A stretch of 64,000 bases of DNA from Magnetofaba australis IT-1. Its GTDB lineage: Bacteria; Pseudomonadota; Magnetococcia; Magnetococcales; Magnetococcaceae. Below are positions 34,434 through 54,537 of this stretch, in pieces. Every line of letters begins with the position of its first letter. The first letter of the stretch is position 1. Location of the stretch: contig NZ_LVJN01000020.1 in the NCBI RefSeq assembly GCF_002109495.1, forward strand, positions 1,286,300 to 1,350,299, written 5' to 3'. Under the pieces are notes generated by a model that saw only the letters and a program-made list of their open reading frames with translations, was not told the DNA's origin and did no database searches. Position numbers and translations under genes: made by a program.

Positions 34434-34628
34434 ATGATGGAACGCGTTTCCCAGTTCCAGTCCTACCTGACGGACGTTCAGTCCGAAATCAAAAAGGTGG
34501 TCTGGCCGAGCCGCAAAGACACCACCCAAACCACCATCGTGGTGTTTGGCATGACTGTGGTGATGTCTCTGTTCCTGTGGCTGGTGGACACCATTTTGGC
34601 CTCCCTGGTCCAACTGGTCATCGGTTAA
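34434..34628 (+). CDS. secE: Preprotein translocase subunit SecE
   Basis: 64 residues, the short single-span SecE form common outside Enterobacteria. An amphipathic helix with [17 protein letters not shown] is followed by one membrane span ([20 protein letters not shown]). It clamps the SecY channel. The start may be either of two adjacent ATG codons (34434 or 34437). nusG follows after 59 bases. Confidence 0.96.
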   Translation: MMERVSQFQSYLTDVQSEIKKVVWPSRKDTTQTTIVVFGMTVVMSLFLWLVDTILASLVQLVIG

Positions 34629-34687
34629 CGACACGCGGCAATGCGCCTGAAATACGACGCGGGCCAATAAGACCCCAGGAGAGTTTC

Positions 34688-35218
34688 ATGGCCAAAAAGT
34701 GGTATGTCATTCACGCCTATTCCGGCTTTGAAAAAAAGGTCAAAAGCACCCTCGAAGAGAAGGTGCGTTTGGCGGGTAAATCCGATCTGTTTGATGAGAT
34801 TCTGGTGCCTTCCGAAGAGGTCGTCGAATTGCGCAAAGGCGCCAAGGTGACCTCTGAACGGAAATTCTTCCCTGGCTATGTGCTGGTGAAGATGGAGATG
34901 AATGACGAAACCTGGCACATGGTCAAAGATGTGCCCAAAGTGACCGGTTTTCTTGGCGGCGGCGGCCGTCCGCAAGCGCTGACCGACAGCGAAGTGGACA
35001 AGATTCTGCGCCAAGTGGAAGACGGGATGGAGAAGCCCAAGCCGAAGGTCACCTTCGCCGTGGGCGAGAATGTGCGCGTCATCGACGGCCCGTTTGTCTC
35101 CTTCAATGGCGTGGTGGAAGAGGTGGACGAAGACAAGACCCGTTTGAAGGTCTCTGTCTCCATCTTTGGCCGCGCCACTCCTGTGGAGTTGGATTTTGTG
35201 CAGGTGGAGAAGCTCTAA
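34688..35218 (+). CDS. nusG: Transcription termination/antitermination factor NusG
   Basis: 176 residues. The N-terminal NGN domain ([30 protein letters not shown]) binds RNA polymerase, and the C-terminal KOW domain ([19 protein letters not shown]) contacts Rho or ribosomal protein S10. GGAG lies 7 bases before the ATG at 34688; the longer frame upstream overlaps secE and is not used. It stands in the secE-nusG-rplK order. Confidence 0.98.
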   Translation: MAKKWYVIHAYSGFEKKVKSTLEEKVRLAGKSDLFDEILVPSEEVVELRKGAKVTSERKFFPGYVLVKMEMNDETWHMVKDVPKVTGFLGGGGRPQALTDSEVDKILRQVEDGMEKPKPKVTFAVGENVRVIDGPFVSFNGVVEEVDEDKTRLKVSVSIFGRATPVELDFVQVEKL

Positions 35219-35358
35219 GCCGCCCTGGTTTGAGAGCGGGTTTGTGTTTTCCCGCGCTGATATTTCGCGCGGTTCATCAGGGCGAAACGTCGGTTATGAC
35301 GTTTCGCGGATGCCTCCGGCGGGAGGGAGACCGTTTGCACCGCCGATGAGTGACAATC

Positions 35359-35787
35359 ATGGCAAAAAAAATCACTGCGTATATCAAGCTGCAGGTTCCG
35401 GCCGGCGCCGCCAAACCCAGCCCTCCTGTGGGTCCGGCTTTGGGTCAGCACGGTCTGAACATCATGGAATTCTGCAAGGCCTTCAACGCGAAAACCCAGC
35501 AGATGGAGCCTAACAGCCCCGTGCCGGTGGTTATCACCGTGTATGCGGACCGCACCTTCTCCTTCGAGATGAAGACCCCGCCTGCTTCCTACTTCCTGAA
35601 GAAAGCGGCCAAGAAGGACAAGGGCTCCAGCGAGCCGGGCAAATCCCCCGACATCGCCAAAGTGACCTGGGCTCAGGTCGAAGAGATCGCCAAGGCGAAA
35701 ATGGTCGACCTGAACGCCAACGACATTGAGGCGGCTAAGAAGATCATTGCCGGTTCCGCCCGCTCCATGGGCTACACGGTTGTTTAA
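35359..35787 (+). CDS. rplK: 50S ribosomal protein L11
   Basis: 142 residues, of normal length. It begins [16 protein letters not shown], with the conserved proline-rich [17 protein letters not shown] of the N-terminal domain and a C-terminal rRNA-binding domain ending [11 protein letters not shown]11 forms the GTPase-associated centre with 23S rRNA. The ATG at 35359 is preferred; a GTG three codons upstream is in frame. The 140-base leader before it contains GCGAAACGTC/GACGTTTCGC, a hairpin that may serve L1 feedback control. Confidence 0.98.
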   Translation: MAKKITAYIKLQVPAGAAKPSPPVGPALGQHGLNIMEFCKAFNAKTQQMEPNSPVPVVITVYADRTFSFEMKTPPASYFLKKAAKKDKGSSEPGKSPDIAKVTWAQVEEIAKAKMVDLNANDIEAAKKIIAGSARSMGYTVV

Positions 35788-35801
35788 GGGGAGGGATGAA
35801 C

Positions 35802-36500
35802 ATGGCCAAACTTGGTAAGCGCCTGCGCGCCAATAATGAAAAAATCGACCGGAATAAAGACTACTCCCTGAGCGAAGCCGTGGCTCTGGTCAAGGAGTGC
35901 GCCACCGCCAAATTCGACGAGACCGTCGAATTGGCGGTTAATCTCGGCGTGGATCCCCGTCACGCTGACCAGATGGTGCGCGGTTCCGTTTCCCTGCCCA
36001 AGGGCACCGGTAAAGTGGTGCGCGTGGCGGTGTTCGCCAAAGGCGAAAAAGCCGCTGAAGCCGAAGCCGCTGGCGCCGATATCGTCGGCGCTGAAGACCT
36101 GATGGAGAAGATTCAAGAGGGCTTCATGGACTTCGACCGCGTGGTCGCCACCCCTGACGTGATGGGTATCGTGGGTCGTCTGGGTAAGGTTCTGGGCCCC
36201 CGTGGCTTGATGCCCAACCCCAAGTTGGGCACCGTGACCTTTGACGTCAGCAAGGCTGTGACTGACATCAAAGCCGGTCAAGTCGCCTTCCGCGTCGAAA
36301 AGAACGGTATTGTCCACGCTGGCGTGGGCAAGGCCTCGTTCTCTGCGGAAGATCTGCAAGAGAACGTCACCGCTCTGGTTGAGCAGCTGCGCAAGATGAA
36401 GCCCAGCGCGGTGAAAGGGACCTATATGAAGCGCTGCTGCGTCAGCTCCACCATGGGTCCTGGCGTGAAGGTGGATCTGACCACCATCGGCGCCGAGTAA
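35802..36500 (+). CDS. rplA: 50S ribosomal protein L1
   Basis: 232 residues. L1 forms the mobile stalk at the E site and represses its own operon in many bacteria. Typical blocks are [35 protein letters not shown] and the signature region [15 protein letters not shown]. The ATG at 35802 is chosen because GGGAGG is 7 bases upstream; that box is too close to the ATG at 35796. It follows rplK by 14 bases. Confidence 0.98.
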   Translation: MAKLGKRLRANNEKIDRNKDYSLSEAVALVKECATAKFDETVELAVNLGVDPRHADQMVRGSVSLPKGTGKVVRVAVFAKGEKAAEAEAAGADIVGAEDLMEKIQEGFMDFDRVVATPDVMGIVGRLGKVLGPRGLMPNPKLGTVTFDVSKAVTDIKAGQVAFRVEKNGIVHAGVGKASFSAEDLQENVTALVEQLRKMKPSAVKGTYMKRCCVSSTMGPGVKVDLTTIGAE

Positions 36501-36524
36501 GCGATTTTGTGTTGACCCCGTTTC

Positions 36525-36620
36525 CGCCAGCGTCCCTCAGCTTCGCTGGCGCAGATGGGTTTCTCGTCCAAGACAGCAGGTGGTCGGAAGCGATCCGACC
36601 TTAATGGCTCCAACGCCTGC
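36525..36620 (+). promoter_or_regulatory. rplJ leader with hairpins, candidate L10 autoregulatory element
   Basis: The 209-base gap before rplJ holds CGCCAGCG/CGCTGGCG (36525-36551) and then a nested structure in which GCAGG/CCTGC (36576 to 36620) encloses GGTCGGA-agcga-TCCGACC. Position and nested shape fit the L10(L12)4-binding leader known upstream of rplJ; the assignment is by context, not by a covariance model. Confidence 0.55.
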
Positions 36621-36709
36621 CGAGACGCCAAGATTGAGAGCAACTCCTTGTGAAGGCTCCCTTTGGCATTGGACGCATTTCCGCCTATCGCCAAAAGGAG
36701 GTAGCGTAC

Positions 36710-37234
36710 GTGAATAAAGCTGAAAAGAGCAGTGTCATCGAGGAGGTGAAAGAGACCTTCTCCCAGTCGTCGGTGGCCTTGGTCGCCCACTACCGGGGCT
36801 TGTCGGTGGCCGAAATGACCGAATTGCGCGTGAAGATGCGCGATGCGGGCGCTGAGTTGCGCGTGGTCAAGAACACCTTGGCTCGTCGCGCCGCCAGCGA
36901 AGCGGGCATCGAGAATCTCAATGAGTTCCTCGTTGGCCCCACCAGCATCGCCACCTGCTCGGATCCGGTTGCTCCGGCCAAAGTGTTTTCAGAGTTCGCC
37001 AAGGATCACAAGAAATTGGAGATCCTGGGCGGGGTTCTCGATGGTGAGCGGATTGACCCGGCCGGTATTGAACGGCTGGCCAAACTGCCGCCCAAAGAGG
37101 TCCTCGTGGCGCAACTGCTGGGCGTGATGAATGGTCCGATCCGCGGCTTTGCGACGGTCCTCAACGCGATCCCCAGCGGCTTCGTCCGCGCTCTGGATCA
37201 GATTCGGCAGCAGAAGGAAGGCGCCGAGGCGTAA
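36710..37234 (+). CDS. rplJ: 50S ribosomal protein L10
   Basis: 174 residues. L10 anchors L7/L12 dimers to the ribosome stalk base. It contains VALVAHYRGLSVAEMTELR and NTLARRA, with a C-terminal helix for L12 binding. The start is the GTG at 36710, with AAGGAGG 8 bases upstream; the frame from 36650 would put that box inside the gene. It is followed by rplL as usual. Confidence 0.96.
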   Translation: MNKAEKSSVIEEVKETFSQSSVALVAHYRGLSVAEMTELRVKMRDAGAELRVVKNTLARRAASEAGIENLNEFLVGPTSIATCSDPVAPAKVFSEFAKDHKKLEILGGVLDGERIDPAGIERLAKLPPKEVLVAQLLGVMNGPIRGFATVLNAIPSGFVRALDQIRQQKEGAEA

Positions 37235-37310
37235 GCCTGGGTCTGCTTTCACCAAACACAAACGCTTCGCGGCTTGCCGCACACGTAACGAACATCAAGG
37301 AGTTTAGAAC

Positions 37311-37697
37311 ATGGGCATCTCCCAAGAAGAGCTGGTTTCCGCTATTGAAAACATGACCGTGCTGGAACTGTCCGAGCTGGTCAAAGTGCTGGAAGACAAA
37401 TTCGGCGTCTCCGCCGCCGCTCCCGCCGCTGTGGCCGTGGCCGCCGCTCCCGGCGCTGACGCCGGTGGCGCCGCCGCCGAAGAGAAGACCGAATTCGACG
37501 TGGTTCTGGCCGACGCCGGCGCCCAGAAGATCCAGGTCATCAAAGCGGTTCGCGCCATCACCGGTCTGGGCCTGAAAGAAGCCAAGGATCTGGTTGAAGG
37601 CGCTCCCAAGCCGGTGAAAGAGGGCGTGTCCAAGGACGAAGCCGACAAGATGAAGGAAGAGCTCGAGAAGGCTGGCGCCAAAGTCGAGCTGAAGTAA
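37311..37697 (+). CDS. rplL: 50S ribosomal protein L7/L12
   Basis: 128 residues. An N-terminal dimerisation domain (about 1-35, [17 protein letters not shown]), an Ala/Gly-rich hinge (about 36-57) and the conserved factor-binding C-terminal domain ([33 protein letters not shown]) are all visible. It recruits translational GTPases. CAAGGAG precedes the ATG. The 221 bases to rpoB contain a strong hairpin. Confidence 0.98.
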   Translation: MGISQEELVSAIENMTVLELSELVKVLEDKFGVSAAAPAAVAVAAAPGADAGGAAAEEKTEFDVVLADAGAQKIQVIKAVRAITGLGLKEAKDLVEGAPKPVKEGVSKDEADKMKEELEKAGAKVELK

Positions 37698-37750
37698 TCG
37701 CAACGACAATTTGTCGATGCGCCTGCGCTATTTCGCGTAGGGCTGAAGTC

Positions 37751-37782
37751 ACGGGTTGGGGCGATGCATGCCCCCAACCCGT
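37751..37782 (+). terminator. Hairpin between rplL and rpoB, candidate attenuator or processing site
   Basis: A perfect 11-bp stem, ACGGGTTGGGG/CCCCAACCCGT with a 10-base loop, is followed by CATGCATTTG with only a weak T-tract. It occupies the place of the E. coli rplL-rpoB attenuator and RNase III site, so partial termination or cleavage that sets the L12:RNA polymerase ratio is plausible. Confidence 0.6.
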
Positions 37783-37918
37783 CATGCATTTGTTATGTCA
37801 TTACCGTTGTCGCGCCCCGTTGGCGCCGCGAATGTCGTTCGCGAGGTCCGTAGTTGCGGTCCTCGTCCGCGCGCCTTGACACCGCCGACTCCACCATCCC
37901 GGCGACAGAGGAGATCCG

Positions 37919-42007
<4,089 letters not shown>

Positions 42008-42016
42008 GCCCGCCAT

Positions 42017-42048
42017 CCACCCGGCGCGCCTACCAGCGCGCCGGGTGG
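42017..42048 (+). other. Strong hairpin in the rpoB-rpoC gap
   Basis: A perfect 13-bp stem, CCACCCGGCGCGC/GCGCGCCGGGTGG with a 6-base loop, lies 9 bases after the rpoB stop codon. No T-tract follows, so it is not a standard terminator; it may stabilise or punctuate the rpoBC message. Confidence 0.7.
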
Positions 42049-42100
42049 TCGCATCTTGGTGATCTGTCCTTAGCGCTTTCGCACGTTTGAGGAGAACGGC

Positions 42101-46306
<4,206 letters not shown>

Positions 46307-46326
46307 GTTACATAGATTTCACCGCC

Positions 46327-46367
46327 TTTTTCGGGTGGGGTCAGAAAAATTCACCCCACCCGAAAAA
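46327..46367. other. 14-bp hairpin after rpoC, T-tract on the 5' side
   Basis: TTTTTCGGGTGGGG pairs perfectly with CCCCACCCGAAAAA around a 13-base loop. The T-run forms the 5' strand of the stem and the A-run the 3' strand on both DNA strands, the reverse of a classical terminator. It sits 5 bases before the promoter of the str group. Confidence 0.75.
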
Positions 46368-46372
46368 AGCCC

Positions 46373-46401
46373 TTGCAAGAAGACGGCGATTCTACTATAT
46401 T
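46373..46401 (+). promoter_or_regulatory. Sigma-70 promoter of the rpsL (str) group
   Basis: TTGCAA at 46373 and TATATT at 46396 have a 17-base spacer; both differ from consensus by two bases or fewer. It opens a leader of about 255 bases before rpsL with an ACCGGC/GCCGGT hairpin at 46422-46440. No gene was found in the rpoC-rpsL gap. Confidence 0.72.
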
Positions 46402-46662
46402 CGCCGGACTCTAACGGGCTCACCGGCCTCCCAAGCCGGTCCTTAGAACGTCGGAAGGATGTTGTGACGTCAGCCATCCTGCATCGCCTTGTGACTCTGT
46501 CGACAAGCGCGAGCTCAGGCAAGTGGCTTTAAAAGTTCGTTACCTCCTGTTTTTTATACTCGTGTGACCTGAACGGAGTTGATTCTCTGTTTGGTCTTCT
46601 GTTTGTTGCGTGCGATCGCGATAGTGGTCGTCGCCGTTGTGGACTTCGTGGAGAGAATCGTT

Positions 46663-47576
<914 letters not shown>

Positions 47577-47618
47577 GCGAACGAATCAGGATAGACGGAC
47601 AGGACAGAGGACAGGGCG

Positions 47619-49700
47619 ATGGCTCGCGAGATTCCGCTTAATAAAGTGCGCAATATCGGTATTATGGCGCACATCGACGCCGGTAAGACGACGGTGACCG
47701 AGCGTGTTTTGTACTACACCGGTCGCTCGCACAAAATCGGCGAAGTCCACGATGGCGCAGCCACCATGGACTGGATGGAGCAGGAGCAGGAGCGGGGCAT
47801 CACCATCACCTCAGCGGCCACCACCTGCTTCTGGCAGGATCACCGCATCAACATCATCGACACCCCGGGCCACGTGGACTTCACTATTGAGGTGGAGCGT
47901 TCCCTGCGTGTTCTCGACGGCGCTGTGGCAGTGTTCTGCGGCGTGGCTGGTGTGCAGCCCCAGTCCGAAACCGTGTGGCGCCAGGCCGACCGCTACGGCG
48001 TCCCCCGCGTCGCCTTCGTGAACAAAATGGACCGCATGGGCGCCGACTTCCTGCGCGCTGTCCAGACTATGAAAGATCGTCTCGGCGCTCGAGCGATTCC
48101 GGCTCAGCTGCCCATCGGTTCTGAAGATGACTTGGTCGGCATCGTGGATCTTGTGGAGAATCACGCGATTCTCTATGACGAAGACTCCATGGGAGCCAAG
48201 TTCGAAATCGCTGAGATCCCCGCCGACATGGCCGATGAAGCTGCCGAGTACCGTGAGGCGCTGCTGGAGACCGCTCTGGAGCAGGATGACGAATTGATGG
48301 AGAAGTATCTGGAGGGTGAAGAGATCCCTCGGGATGAGTTTAAACGCTGCATCCGCAAAGGCGTCATCGCCAGCGCGTTTGTCCCCGTGTTCTGCGGCTC
48401 CGCCTTCAAGAACAAGGGCGTGCAGCCTCTTCTTGACTCCATCGTGGCCTACTTCCCCTCGCCGGAAGACACCCCGTACATTGAAGGCATCGAGCCGGGC
48501 GACGACGAGAAGCCCTGCGTACGCAAGCCCAACGATGACGAGCCGTTCTCGGCGTTGGCCTTCAAGATTATGACCGACCCGTTCGTCGGCACCTTGACCT
48601 TCTTCCGCGTCTACTCCGGTGTGGCTGAGTCCGGTTCCTATGTGAATAACTCCACCAAGGACCGTAAAGAGCGTCTGGGCCGCATCATGCTGATGCACGC
48701 CAACAAGCGCGAAGACATCAGCGAAGTGCGCGCTGGCGACATCGCAGCCGCTGTGGGCTTGAAGAACACCACCACCGGCGACACCCTGTGTGACGGTAAG
48801 AACCCTGTCATTCTGGAAAAGATGGACTTCCCGGCTCCGGTTATCGCCATCGCCGTGGAGCCTAAAACCAAAGCTGACCAGGAGCGCATGTCTGTCGCGC
48901 TGCAGCGTCTGGCCCAGGAAGACCCCTCCTTTAAGGTGGAAGTCGACCATGAGACCAACCAGACCATCATCAGCGGCATGGGCGAACTCCACTTGGAGAT
49001 CATCGTCGACCGCATGATGCGTGAATTCAAAGTCGACGCCAACGTTGGTCAGCCTCAGGTGGCGTACCGTGAGACCATCAAGGCCACGGTGGAGTCGGAA
49101 GGCAAGTTTGTGCGTCAGACCGGTGGCCGTGGTCAGTATGGTCACGTCTGGGTCAAGCTGGAGCCCAATGAGCCCGGCGCCGGTTTCGAGTTCATCGACG
49201 AGATCAAGGGCGGCGTGGTGCCACGGGAGTACATTCCGGCGGTGGGCAAGGGGATCGAAGACTCCCTGTCGGCTGGCGTGATCGCCGGGTACCCGGTGGT
49301 TGACGTGAAAGCCACTCTGTTCGATGGCTCCTACCACGATGTGGACTCCAATGAAATGGCCTTCTCCGTGGCCGGCTCCATGGCGTTCAAGGATGGCTGC
49401 CGCAAGGCCAGCCCGGTCCTGCTTGAGCCCATCATGGCAGTGGAAGTTGAGACCCCCGAAGAGTACATGGGCGACGTGATGGGCGACTTGAACTCCCGTC
49501 GCGGCCAGGTCTCCGGTATGGAAGCGGTTGGCAACAACCAGATGGTGAAAGCCAATGTCCCGCTGGCGGGCATGTTCGGCTACGCCACTGACCTGCGCTC
49601 CATGTCGCAAGGTCGCGCCACCTTCACCATGCAGTTCGCCCACTATGAAGAGGTGCCGAACTCCATCGCTGAAGAGATCAAGGCGAAAGCCACCAAATAA
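47619..49700 (+). CDS. fusA: Elongation factor G
   Basis: A 693-residue translocation GTPase. The G motifs are [17 protein letters not shown] and NKMDR, and domains II-V follow, with the domain IV loop region [14 protein letters not shown]. The length is standard. It ends 51 bases before the second tuf gene. Confidence 0.99.
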   Translation: MAREIPLNKVRNIGIMAHIDAGKTTVTERVLYYTGRSHKIGEVHDGAATMDWMEQEQERGITITSAATTCFWQDHRINIIDTPGHVDFTIEVERSLRVLDGAVAVFCGVAGVQPQSETVWRQADRYGVPRVAFVNKMDRMGADFLRAVQTMKDRLGARAIPAQLPIGSEDDLVGIVDLVENHAILYDEDSMGAKFEIAEIPADMADEAAEYREALLETALEQDDELMEKYLEGEEIPRDEFKRCIRKGVIASAFVPVFCGSAFKNKGVQPLLDSIVAYFPSPEDTPYIEGIEPGDDEKPCVRKPNDDEPFSALAFKIMTDPFVGTLTFFRVYSGVAESGSYVNNSTKDRKERLGRIMLMHANKREDISEVRAGDIAAAVGLKNTTTGDTLCDGKNPVILEKMDFPAPVIAIAVEPKTKADQERMSVALQRLAQEDPSFKVEVDHETNQTIISGMGELHLEIIVDRMMREFKVDANVGQPQVAYRETIKATVESEGKFVRQTGGRGQYGHVWVKLEPNEPGAGFEFIDEIKGGVVPREYIPAVGKGIEDSLSAGVIAGYPVVDVKATLFDGSYHDVDSNEMAFSVAGSMAFKDGCRKASPVLLEPIMAVEVETPEEYMGDVMGDLNSRRGQVSGMEAVGNNQMVKANVPLAGMFGYATDLRSMSQGRATFTMQFAHYEEVPNSIAEEIKAKATK

Positions 49701-49751
49701 GAGATGACGCGAAGCGCCGCTTCGAGCCTATAGATAAGAGCGAGAGAGATC

Positions 49752-50942
49752 ATGGCCAAGGAAAAGTTTGAACGCAACAAACCGCACGTAAACGTCGGCA
49801 CCATCGGCCACGTTGACCATGGTAAGACCACGTTGACCGCCGCCATCACCAAGACCATGGCGGATGCGGGTCGCGCGGAATTCAAGGCCTATGACGAGAT
49901 TGACGGCGCGCCGGAAGAGCGTGAGCGCGGCATCACCATCTCCACCGCCCACGTGGAGTATGAGACTGAGAATCGTCACTACGCCCACGTGGACTGCCCG
50001 GGTCACGCGGACTACATCAAGAACATGATCACCGGCGCGGCGCAGATGGATGGCGCGATTCTGGTGGTGAGCGCGGCCGACGGCCCCATGCCGCAGACCC
50101 GTGAGCACATCCTGCTGGCGCGTCAGGTTGGCGTGCCCGCCCTGGTGGTGTTCATGAACAAAGTCGATCAGGTCGACGACCCCGAGCTGCTGGAGCTGGT
50201 GGAGATGGAGATTCGTGAACTCCTCTCCGATTACGAATTCCCCGGCGACGACATTCCGGTGGTGCAGGGCTCGGCTCTGAAAGCCCTGGAAGGCGAAGAC
50301 AGCGAGATCGGCATCCAGGCGATCAACAAGCTGATGGCGGAAGTGGATGCCTACATCCCTGAGCCTGAGCGTCCGCTGGACAAGTCGTTCCTGATGCCCA
50401 TCGAAGACGTGTTCACCATCTCCGGCCGCGGCACCGTGGTGACCGGTCGTGTTGAGCGCGGCATCATCAAGGTTGGCGAATCCATTGAGATCGTGGGTCT
50501 GCGCGACACCCAGACCACCACCTGCACCGGCGTTGAGATGTTCCGCAAGCTGCTGGATCAGGGGCAGGCTGGCGACAACGTGGGCGTGCTGCTGCGCGGC
50601 ACCAAGCGTGAAGACGTGCAGCGCGGTCAGGTTCTGGCGAAGCCGGGCTCGATCACCCCGCACACCAAGTTCAAGGCGGAGTGCTACATCCTGAACAAGG
50701 AAGAGGGCGGTCGTCACACCCCGTTCTTCAGCAACTACCGTCCGCAGTTCTACTTCCGCACCACCGACGTCACCGGCACCCTGAAGCTGCCCGAGGGCAC
50801 CGAGATGGTGATGCCCGGCGATAATGTGACGTTGGAAGTTGAACTGATCGGCCCCATCGCCATGGAGCAGGGTCTGCGCTTTGCCATCCGCGAAGGCGGC
50901 CGCACCGTCGGCGCTGGCGTCGTCGCTGAAGTCATCGAGTAA
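49752..50942 (+). CDS. tuf: Elongation factor Tu, copy 2
   Basis: 396 residues, with protein sequence identical to copy 1 at 32767 and no nucleotide difference found on comparison of the two genes. Only the flanks differ: GAGAGATC precedes the ATG here and GAGAACGGC there. Its position after fusA corresponds to E. coli tufA. Identity over 1.2 kb with different flanks points to gene conversion. Confidence 0.99.
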   Translation: MAKEKFERNKPHVNVGTIGHVDHGKTTLTAAITKTMADAGRAEFKAYDEIDGAPEERERGITISTAHVEYETENRHYAHVDCPGHADYIKNMITGAAQMDGAILVVSAADGPMPQTREHILLARQVGVPALVVFMNKVDQVDDPELLELVEMEIRELLSDYEFPGDDIPVVQGSALKALEGEDSEIGIQAINKLMAEVDAYIPEPERPLDKSFLMPIEDVFTISGRGTVVTGRVERGIIKVGESIEIVGLRDTQTTTCTGVEMFRKLLDQGQAGDNVGVLLRGTKREDVQRGQVLAKPGSITPHTKFKAECYILNKEEGGRHTPFFSNYRPQFYFRTTDVTGTLKLPEGTEMVMPGDNVTLEVELIGPIAMEQGLRFAIREGGRTVGAGVVAEVIE

Positions 50943-50992
50943 GGTTAGTGAGCCATCCGCTCGTCGGGCGGGGCCTGTAGAACGAGGGTACC

Positions 50993-51301
50993 ATGGAAAA
51001 TCAAAAGATCCGAATCCGCCTCAAAGCGTTCGATCATCGCATTCTGGATCAGTCCACCAGCGAGATCGCGGCCACCGCCAAGCGCACCGGCGCGGACATT
51101 CGCGGGCCGATTCCGCTGCCGACCAAGATCAACCGTTATACGGTGCTACGCTCGCCTCACGTGGATAAAAAGTCCCGTGAACAGTTCGAGATCCGCACCC
51201 ACAAGCGGCTCATCGACATCCTCAATCCGACGCCCCAGACCGTGGACGCGCTGATGAAGTTGGATTTGGCGGCTGGCGTTAACGTTGAAATCAAGCTTTG
51301 A
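50993..51301 (+). CDS. rpsJ: 30S ribosomal protein S10
   Basis: 102 residues: [19 protein letters not shown], the signature block [19 protein letters not shown], and the end [12 protein letters not shown]10 also acts as NusE with NusG and NusB. It starts the S10 group 50 bases after tuf. Confidence 0.98.
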   Translation: MENQKIRIRLKAFDHRILDQSTSEIAATAKRTGADIRGPIPLPTKINRYTVLRSPHVDKKSREQFEIRTHKRLIDILNPTPQTVDALMKLDLAAGVNVEIKL

Positions 51302-51394
51302 TCCTTCGGGCCGCTCCCCGCGGCTCTGAAGAAGCAAGCATCCTCCAGCAGTGAAAATGTCTCTGGAGGCAATCGATAATGAAGGGGAACCATT

Positions 51395-52042
51395 ATGCGT
51401 GCAGGTCTGATCGGTCGCAAGCTGGGCATGACCCAGATGTTCACCGATGACGGTCAGTGCATCGCCGTCACCCTCCTGAAGTTGGGACCGTGTGCGGTTG
51501 TGCAGAAGAAGACCGAAGAGTCGGACGGTTATACGGCTGTTCAGTTGGGCTTCGAAGAGGCGAAAGCCTCTCGTGTGAGCAAATCCCAGCGCGGTCAGTT
51601 CGCCAAGGTCAATGTGGAAGTCAAGCGCGTGCTGCGTGAATTCCGCGTCGACGACCCCGAGCAGTATGAAGTGGGTCAGGAGCTGACGGTTGAACAGTTC
51701 AACGTGGACGGCTTTGTGGACGTCACGGGCAAGACCATTGGTAAGGGCTTCGCAGGCGGCATGAAACGCTGGGGCTTTGGCGGCGGTCGCGCCAGCCATG
51801 GCGCCCACCGCGTGCACCGCGCCCCTGGCTCCATTGGTCAGTGTCAAACTCCGGGCCGCGTGTTCAAGGGCAAGAAGATGGCTGGGCACATGGGCGACGC
51901 CACTGTGACCGTGCAAAATCTGAAAGTCGCTTCGGTAGACGTGGAGAACAATCTGCTGGCCGTCAAGGGCAGCATCCCCGGCGCCAAGGGCTCCCTGGTT
52001 ATGGTGCGGGAGGCTTTGAAAAAAGCCGCCGCCAAGGGTTGA
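51395..52042 (+). CDS. rplC: 50S ribosomal protein L3
   Basis: 215 residues. L3 is an early 23S assembly protein reaching toward the peptidyl-transferase centre. Typical are [40 protein letters not shown] and [20 protein letters not shown]. The Gln methylated in E. coli lies in the last block. Confidence 0.98.
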   Translation: MRAGLIGRKLGMTQMFTDDGQCIAVTLLKLGPCAVVQKKTEESDGYTAVQLGFEEAKASRVSKSQRGQFAKVNVEVKRVLREFRVDDPEQYEVGQELTVEQFNVDGFVDVTGKTIGKGFAGGMKRWGFGGGRASHGAHRVHRAPGSIGQCQTPGRVFKGKKMAGHMGDATVTVQNLKVASVDVENNLLAVKGSIPGAKGSLVMVREALKKAAAKG

Positions 52043-52056
52043 GGAGGAGCTGAGCG

Positions 52057-52680
52057 ATGATATCGTATCCTGTTAAAGACATCGCCAATCAGGAGCTGCG
52101 CAGCGCTGAGCTGTCTGAGACCGTTTTCGGTCGCGAGCTGCGCACCGACCTGTTGGGTTTGGCGGTGACCTATCAGTTGGCCAAACGTCGCAGCGGCGCC
52201 GCCAACTCCAAAGGTCGCTCCGAGATTAAGGGCGGCGGCAAAAAGCCGTATCGTCAAAAGGGCACAGGCAACGCGCGTCAAGGCACCACCCGCGCGCCAC
52301 AATTCCGCACCGGTGGTATTGTGTTCGGTCCCAAGCCGCGTGACTTTGCGGTCTCGATGAACAAAAAGATGCGTCGCTTGGCGCTGCAGGTGGCGCTGTC
52401 CGCCAAATGCAACGCCAAAGAGATGGTTCTGTTGGACGCGCTGACTCTGGACGCGCCGAAAACCAAAACCATGCGCGGCGTGCTGGACACCATCGAAGCG
52501 GGTAAGTCCGCTCTGGTTGTGATTGCCGAGAGTGATCGCAATGTTGAGTTGGCTGCGCGCAACCTTCCAGGCGTGACCGTGCTGCCCTGCGAAGGCGTGA
52601 ATGTTTACGATCTGCTGCGTCATGACAATCTGGTCATCACGGAAGCGGCGGTGAAGAAGTTGGAAGAGAGGTTGTCATGA
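52057..52680 (+). CDS. rplD: 50S ribosomal protein L4
   Basis: 207 residues. The extended loop that lines the exit tunnel is visible as [21 protein letters not shown]4 represses the S10 operon in enterobacteria; here no obvious leader fold was seen before rpsJ. Its last codons overlap the rplW start by 4 bases (ATGA), indicating coupled translation. Confidence 0.97.
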   Translation: MISYPVKDIANQELRSAELSETVFGRELRTDLLGLAVTYQLAKRRSGAANSKGRSEIKGGGKKPYRQKGTGNARQGTTRAPQFRTGGIVFGPKPRDFAVSMNKKMRRLALQVALSAKCNAKEMVLLDALTLDAPKTKTMRGVLDTIEAGKSALVVIAESDRNVELAARNLPGVTVLPCEGVNVYDLLRHDNLVITEAAVKKLEERLS

Positions 52681-52979
52681 GCGACGCCAACATCCTCTAT
52701 AAAGTTTTGGAAGCGCCCATTGTGACTGAGAAGTCCACCCTGTGCCTCGAAAAGAGCAATCAGGTGGTGTTCCGCGTCGCGCCTTGGGCCAACAAACTGC
52801 AGATCAAGTCCGCGGTGGAGAAGCTCTTCAAAGTTGACGTTGTCTCGGTGAAGACCGTCAGCGTGAAGGGCAAAATCAAGCGCTTTGGTCGTTTGACCGG
52901 CAAGCGCAAGGACACGAAGAAAGCTATGGTGCGCCTGAAAGATGGTCAATCCATTGATTTCTTCAACGCCGGCGCCTGA
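52677..52979 (+). CDS. rplW: 50S ribosomal protein L23
   Basis: 100 residues. L23 lies at the tunnel exit and docks trigger factor and SRP. ILYKVLEAPIVTEKSTL and the basic loop GKIKRFGRLTGKRKDTKKA are typical. The start ATG overlaps the rplD stop. Confidence 0.97.
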   Translation: MSDANILYKVLEAPIVTEKSTLCLEKSNQVVFRVAPWANKLQIKSAVEKLFKVDVVSVKTVSVKGKIKRFGRLTGKRKDTKKAMVRLKDGQSIDFFNAGA

Positions 52980-52996
52980 GCGGAGGAGAGTGAACA

Positions 52997-53836
52997 ATGG
53001 CTTTGAAGACTTATAAACCGACTTCCGCCGGTAAGCGCCATCAGGTCTCCGTTGACTACTCCGGTCTGTCCAACGAAGGCCCCGAGCGCAGCCTGCTGGC
53101 TCCGCTGTCGAAAAAGGGTGGCCGCAACAATACCGGTCGCATGACCGTGCGCCATCAAGGCGGTGGCCACAAGCGTCGTTACCGCGTGATCGATTTCAAA
53201 CGCGGCAAGATGGACGTGCCGGCCAAAGTGGCGCGGATCGAGTACGATCCCAACCGCACCGCCTTCATTGCGCTGCTGCACTATGCTGACGGTGAAAAGG
53301 CCTACATCCTGGCGCCGCAGCGTCTGGAAGCGGGCGACAACGTGATTGCCGGCTCCACCTTGGACAAGGTTGAGATCAAACCTGGCAACGCGCTGCCTCT
53401 GCGCACCATGCCCATCGGCACCATCGTGCATAACGTGGAGCTGAAACCGGGCAAGGGCGGCCAGATGGCGCGTAGCGCTGGTAGCTATATTCAGTTGATG
53501 GGTAAAGAGGGCAAATATGCGCAGTTGAAACTCCCCTCGGGTGAGATGCGTATGGTGCTGCTCGATTGCATGGCCACGGTGGGCATGGTTTCCAACCCGG
53601 ACAACTCCAACGCCAAGATCGGTAAAGCCGGTCGTAAGCGCTGGATGGGCAAGCGCCCCTCCGTGCGTGGCGTTGCCATGAACCCGGTGGATCACCCTCA
53701 TGGTGGTGGTGAAGGTCGCACCTCCGGCGGTCGCCATCCGGTGACTCCCTGGGGCGTTCCCACCAAAGGCAAGAAAACCCGTCAGAAAAACAAGAGCTCC
53801 GACCGACTCATCATGCGTCGGCGCGGCGGTAAGTGA
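52997..53836 (+). CDS. rplB: 50S ribosomal protein L2
   Basis: 279 residues. L2 binds near the peptidyl-transferase centre. It contains [20 protein letters not shown] and the catalytic-region block [19 protein letters not shown], with the conserved histidine. The length is normal and GGAGGAG precedes the ATG. Confidence 0.99.
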   Translation: MALKTYKPTSAGKRHQVSVDYSGLSNEGPERSLLAPLSKKGGRNNTGRMTVRHQGGGHKRRYRVIDFKRGKMDVPAKVARIEYDPNRTAFIALLHYADGEKAYILAPQRLEAGDNVIAGSTLDKVEIKPGNALPLRTMPIGTIVHNVELKPGKGGQMARSAGSYIQLMGKEGKYAQLKLPSGEMRMVLLDCMATVGMVSNPDNSNAKIGKAGRKRWMGKRPSVRGVAMNPVDHPHGGGEGRTSGGRHPVTPWGVPTKGKKTRQKNKSSDRLIMRRRGGK

Positions 53837-53869
53837 CGGCGAACGCGATAAGCGGTTTGGAGAAGCGCA

Positions 53870-54148
53870 ATGGCACGCTCAGTTAAAAAAGGCCCGTTTT
53901 TTGACGAATATCTGCTTAAGAAGGTGGAAGTCCTTCGCGCCGATAATCGCAAGGAACTGATCAAAACCTGGTCCCGACGCTCCACGATTCTTCCGGAATT
54001 CGTCGGTTACACCTTCGGCGTACACAACGGTCGCAAGTTCATTCCCGTACTCGTGACGGAGAATATGGTGGGCCACAAGATGGGCGAGTTTGCGCCCACG
54101 CGCACCTATTACGGCCACGGCGTCGACAAGAAGAGCAAGCGCCGTTAA
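53870..54148 (+). CDS. rpsS: 30S ribosomal protein S19
   Basis: 92 residues: [19 protein letters not shown] and the signature block [21 protein letters not shown]19 contacts the A-site tRNA side of the 30S head. It follows rplB by 33 bases. Confidence 0.98.
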   Translation: MARSVKKGPFFDEYLLKKVEVLRADNRKELIKTWSRRSTILPEFVGYTFGVHNGRKFIPVLVTENMVGHKMGEFAPTRTYYGHGVDKKSKRR

Positions 54149-54163
54149 TAGGGGAAGATGACA

Positions 54164-54514
54164 ATGCAAGAAGCCAGGGCCATTACTAAGAATCAGCGGG
54201 TCTCTCCGTACAAGGCGCGTCTGGTCATCGACCAGATCCGCGGCCAGGACGTTGAGAGCGCCCTTCAGATTCTCGAATTCTCCAAAAAGCGCATCGCCCG
54301 CGTGGTTAAGGAGACCCTTAAGTCCGCTATCGCCAACGCGGAGAACAATCTGGGCTTGGATGTGGACACGCTGATCGTGTCCCAGGCCTTCGTGGATCAG
54401 GGACCGGTGCTTAAGCGCTTCAAGCCGCGCGCCCGCGGTCGCGCCTCGCGCATTCTCAAGCGGACGTCGCACATCACCGTGGCGGTCAGCACGCAAGAAA
54501 ACAGCGCCGACTAA
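54164..54514 (+). CDS. rplV: 50S ribosomal protein L22
   Basis: About 116 residues. L22 has a beta-hairpin in the exit tunnel, seen as [19 protein letters not shown]. The ATG at 54164 is preferred because GGGGAA lies 7 bases upstream; an in-frame ATG at 54158 is almost on top of that box. Confidence 0.96.
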   Translation: MQEARAITKNQRVSPYKARLVIDQIRGQDVESALQILEFSKKRIARVVKETLKSAIANAENNLGLDVDTLIVSQAFVDQGPVLKRFKPRARGRASRILKRTSHITVAVSTQENSAD

Positions 54515-54537
54515 GCGCCGAAGGAAGGAAGAGACAC

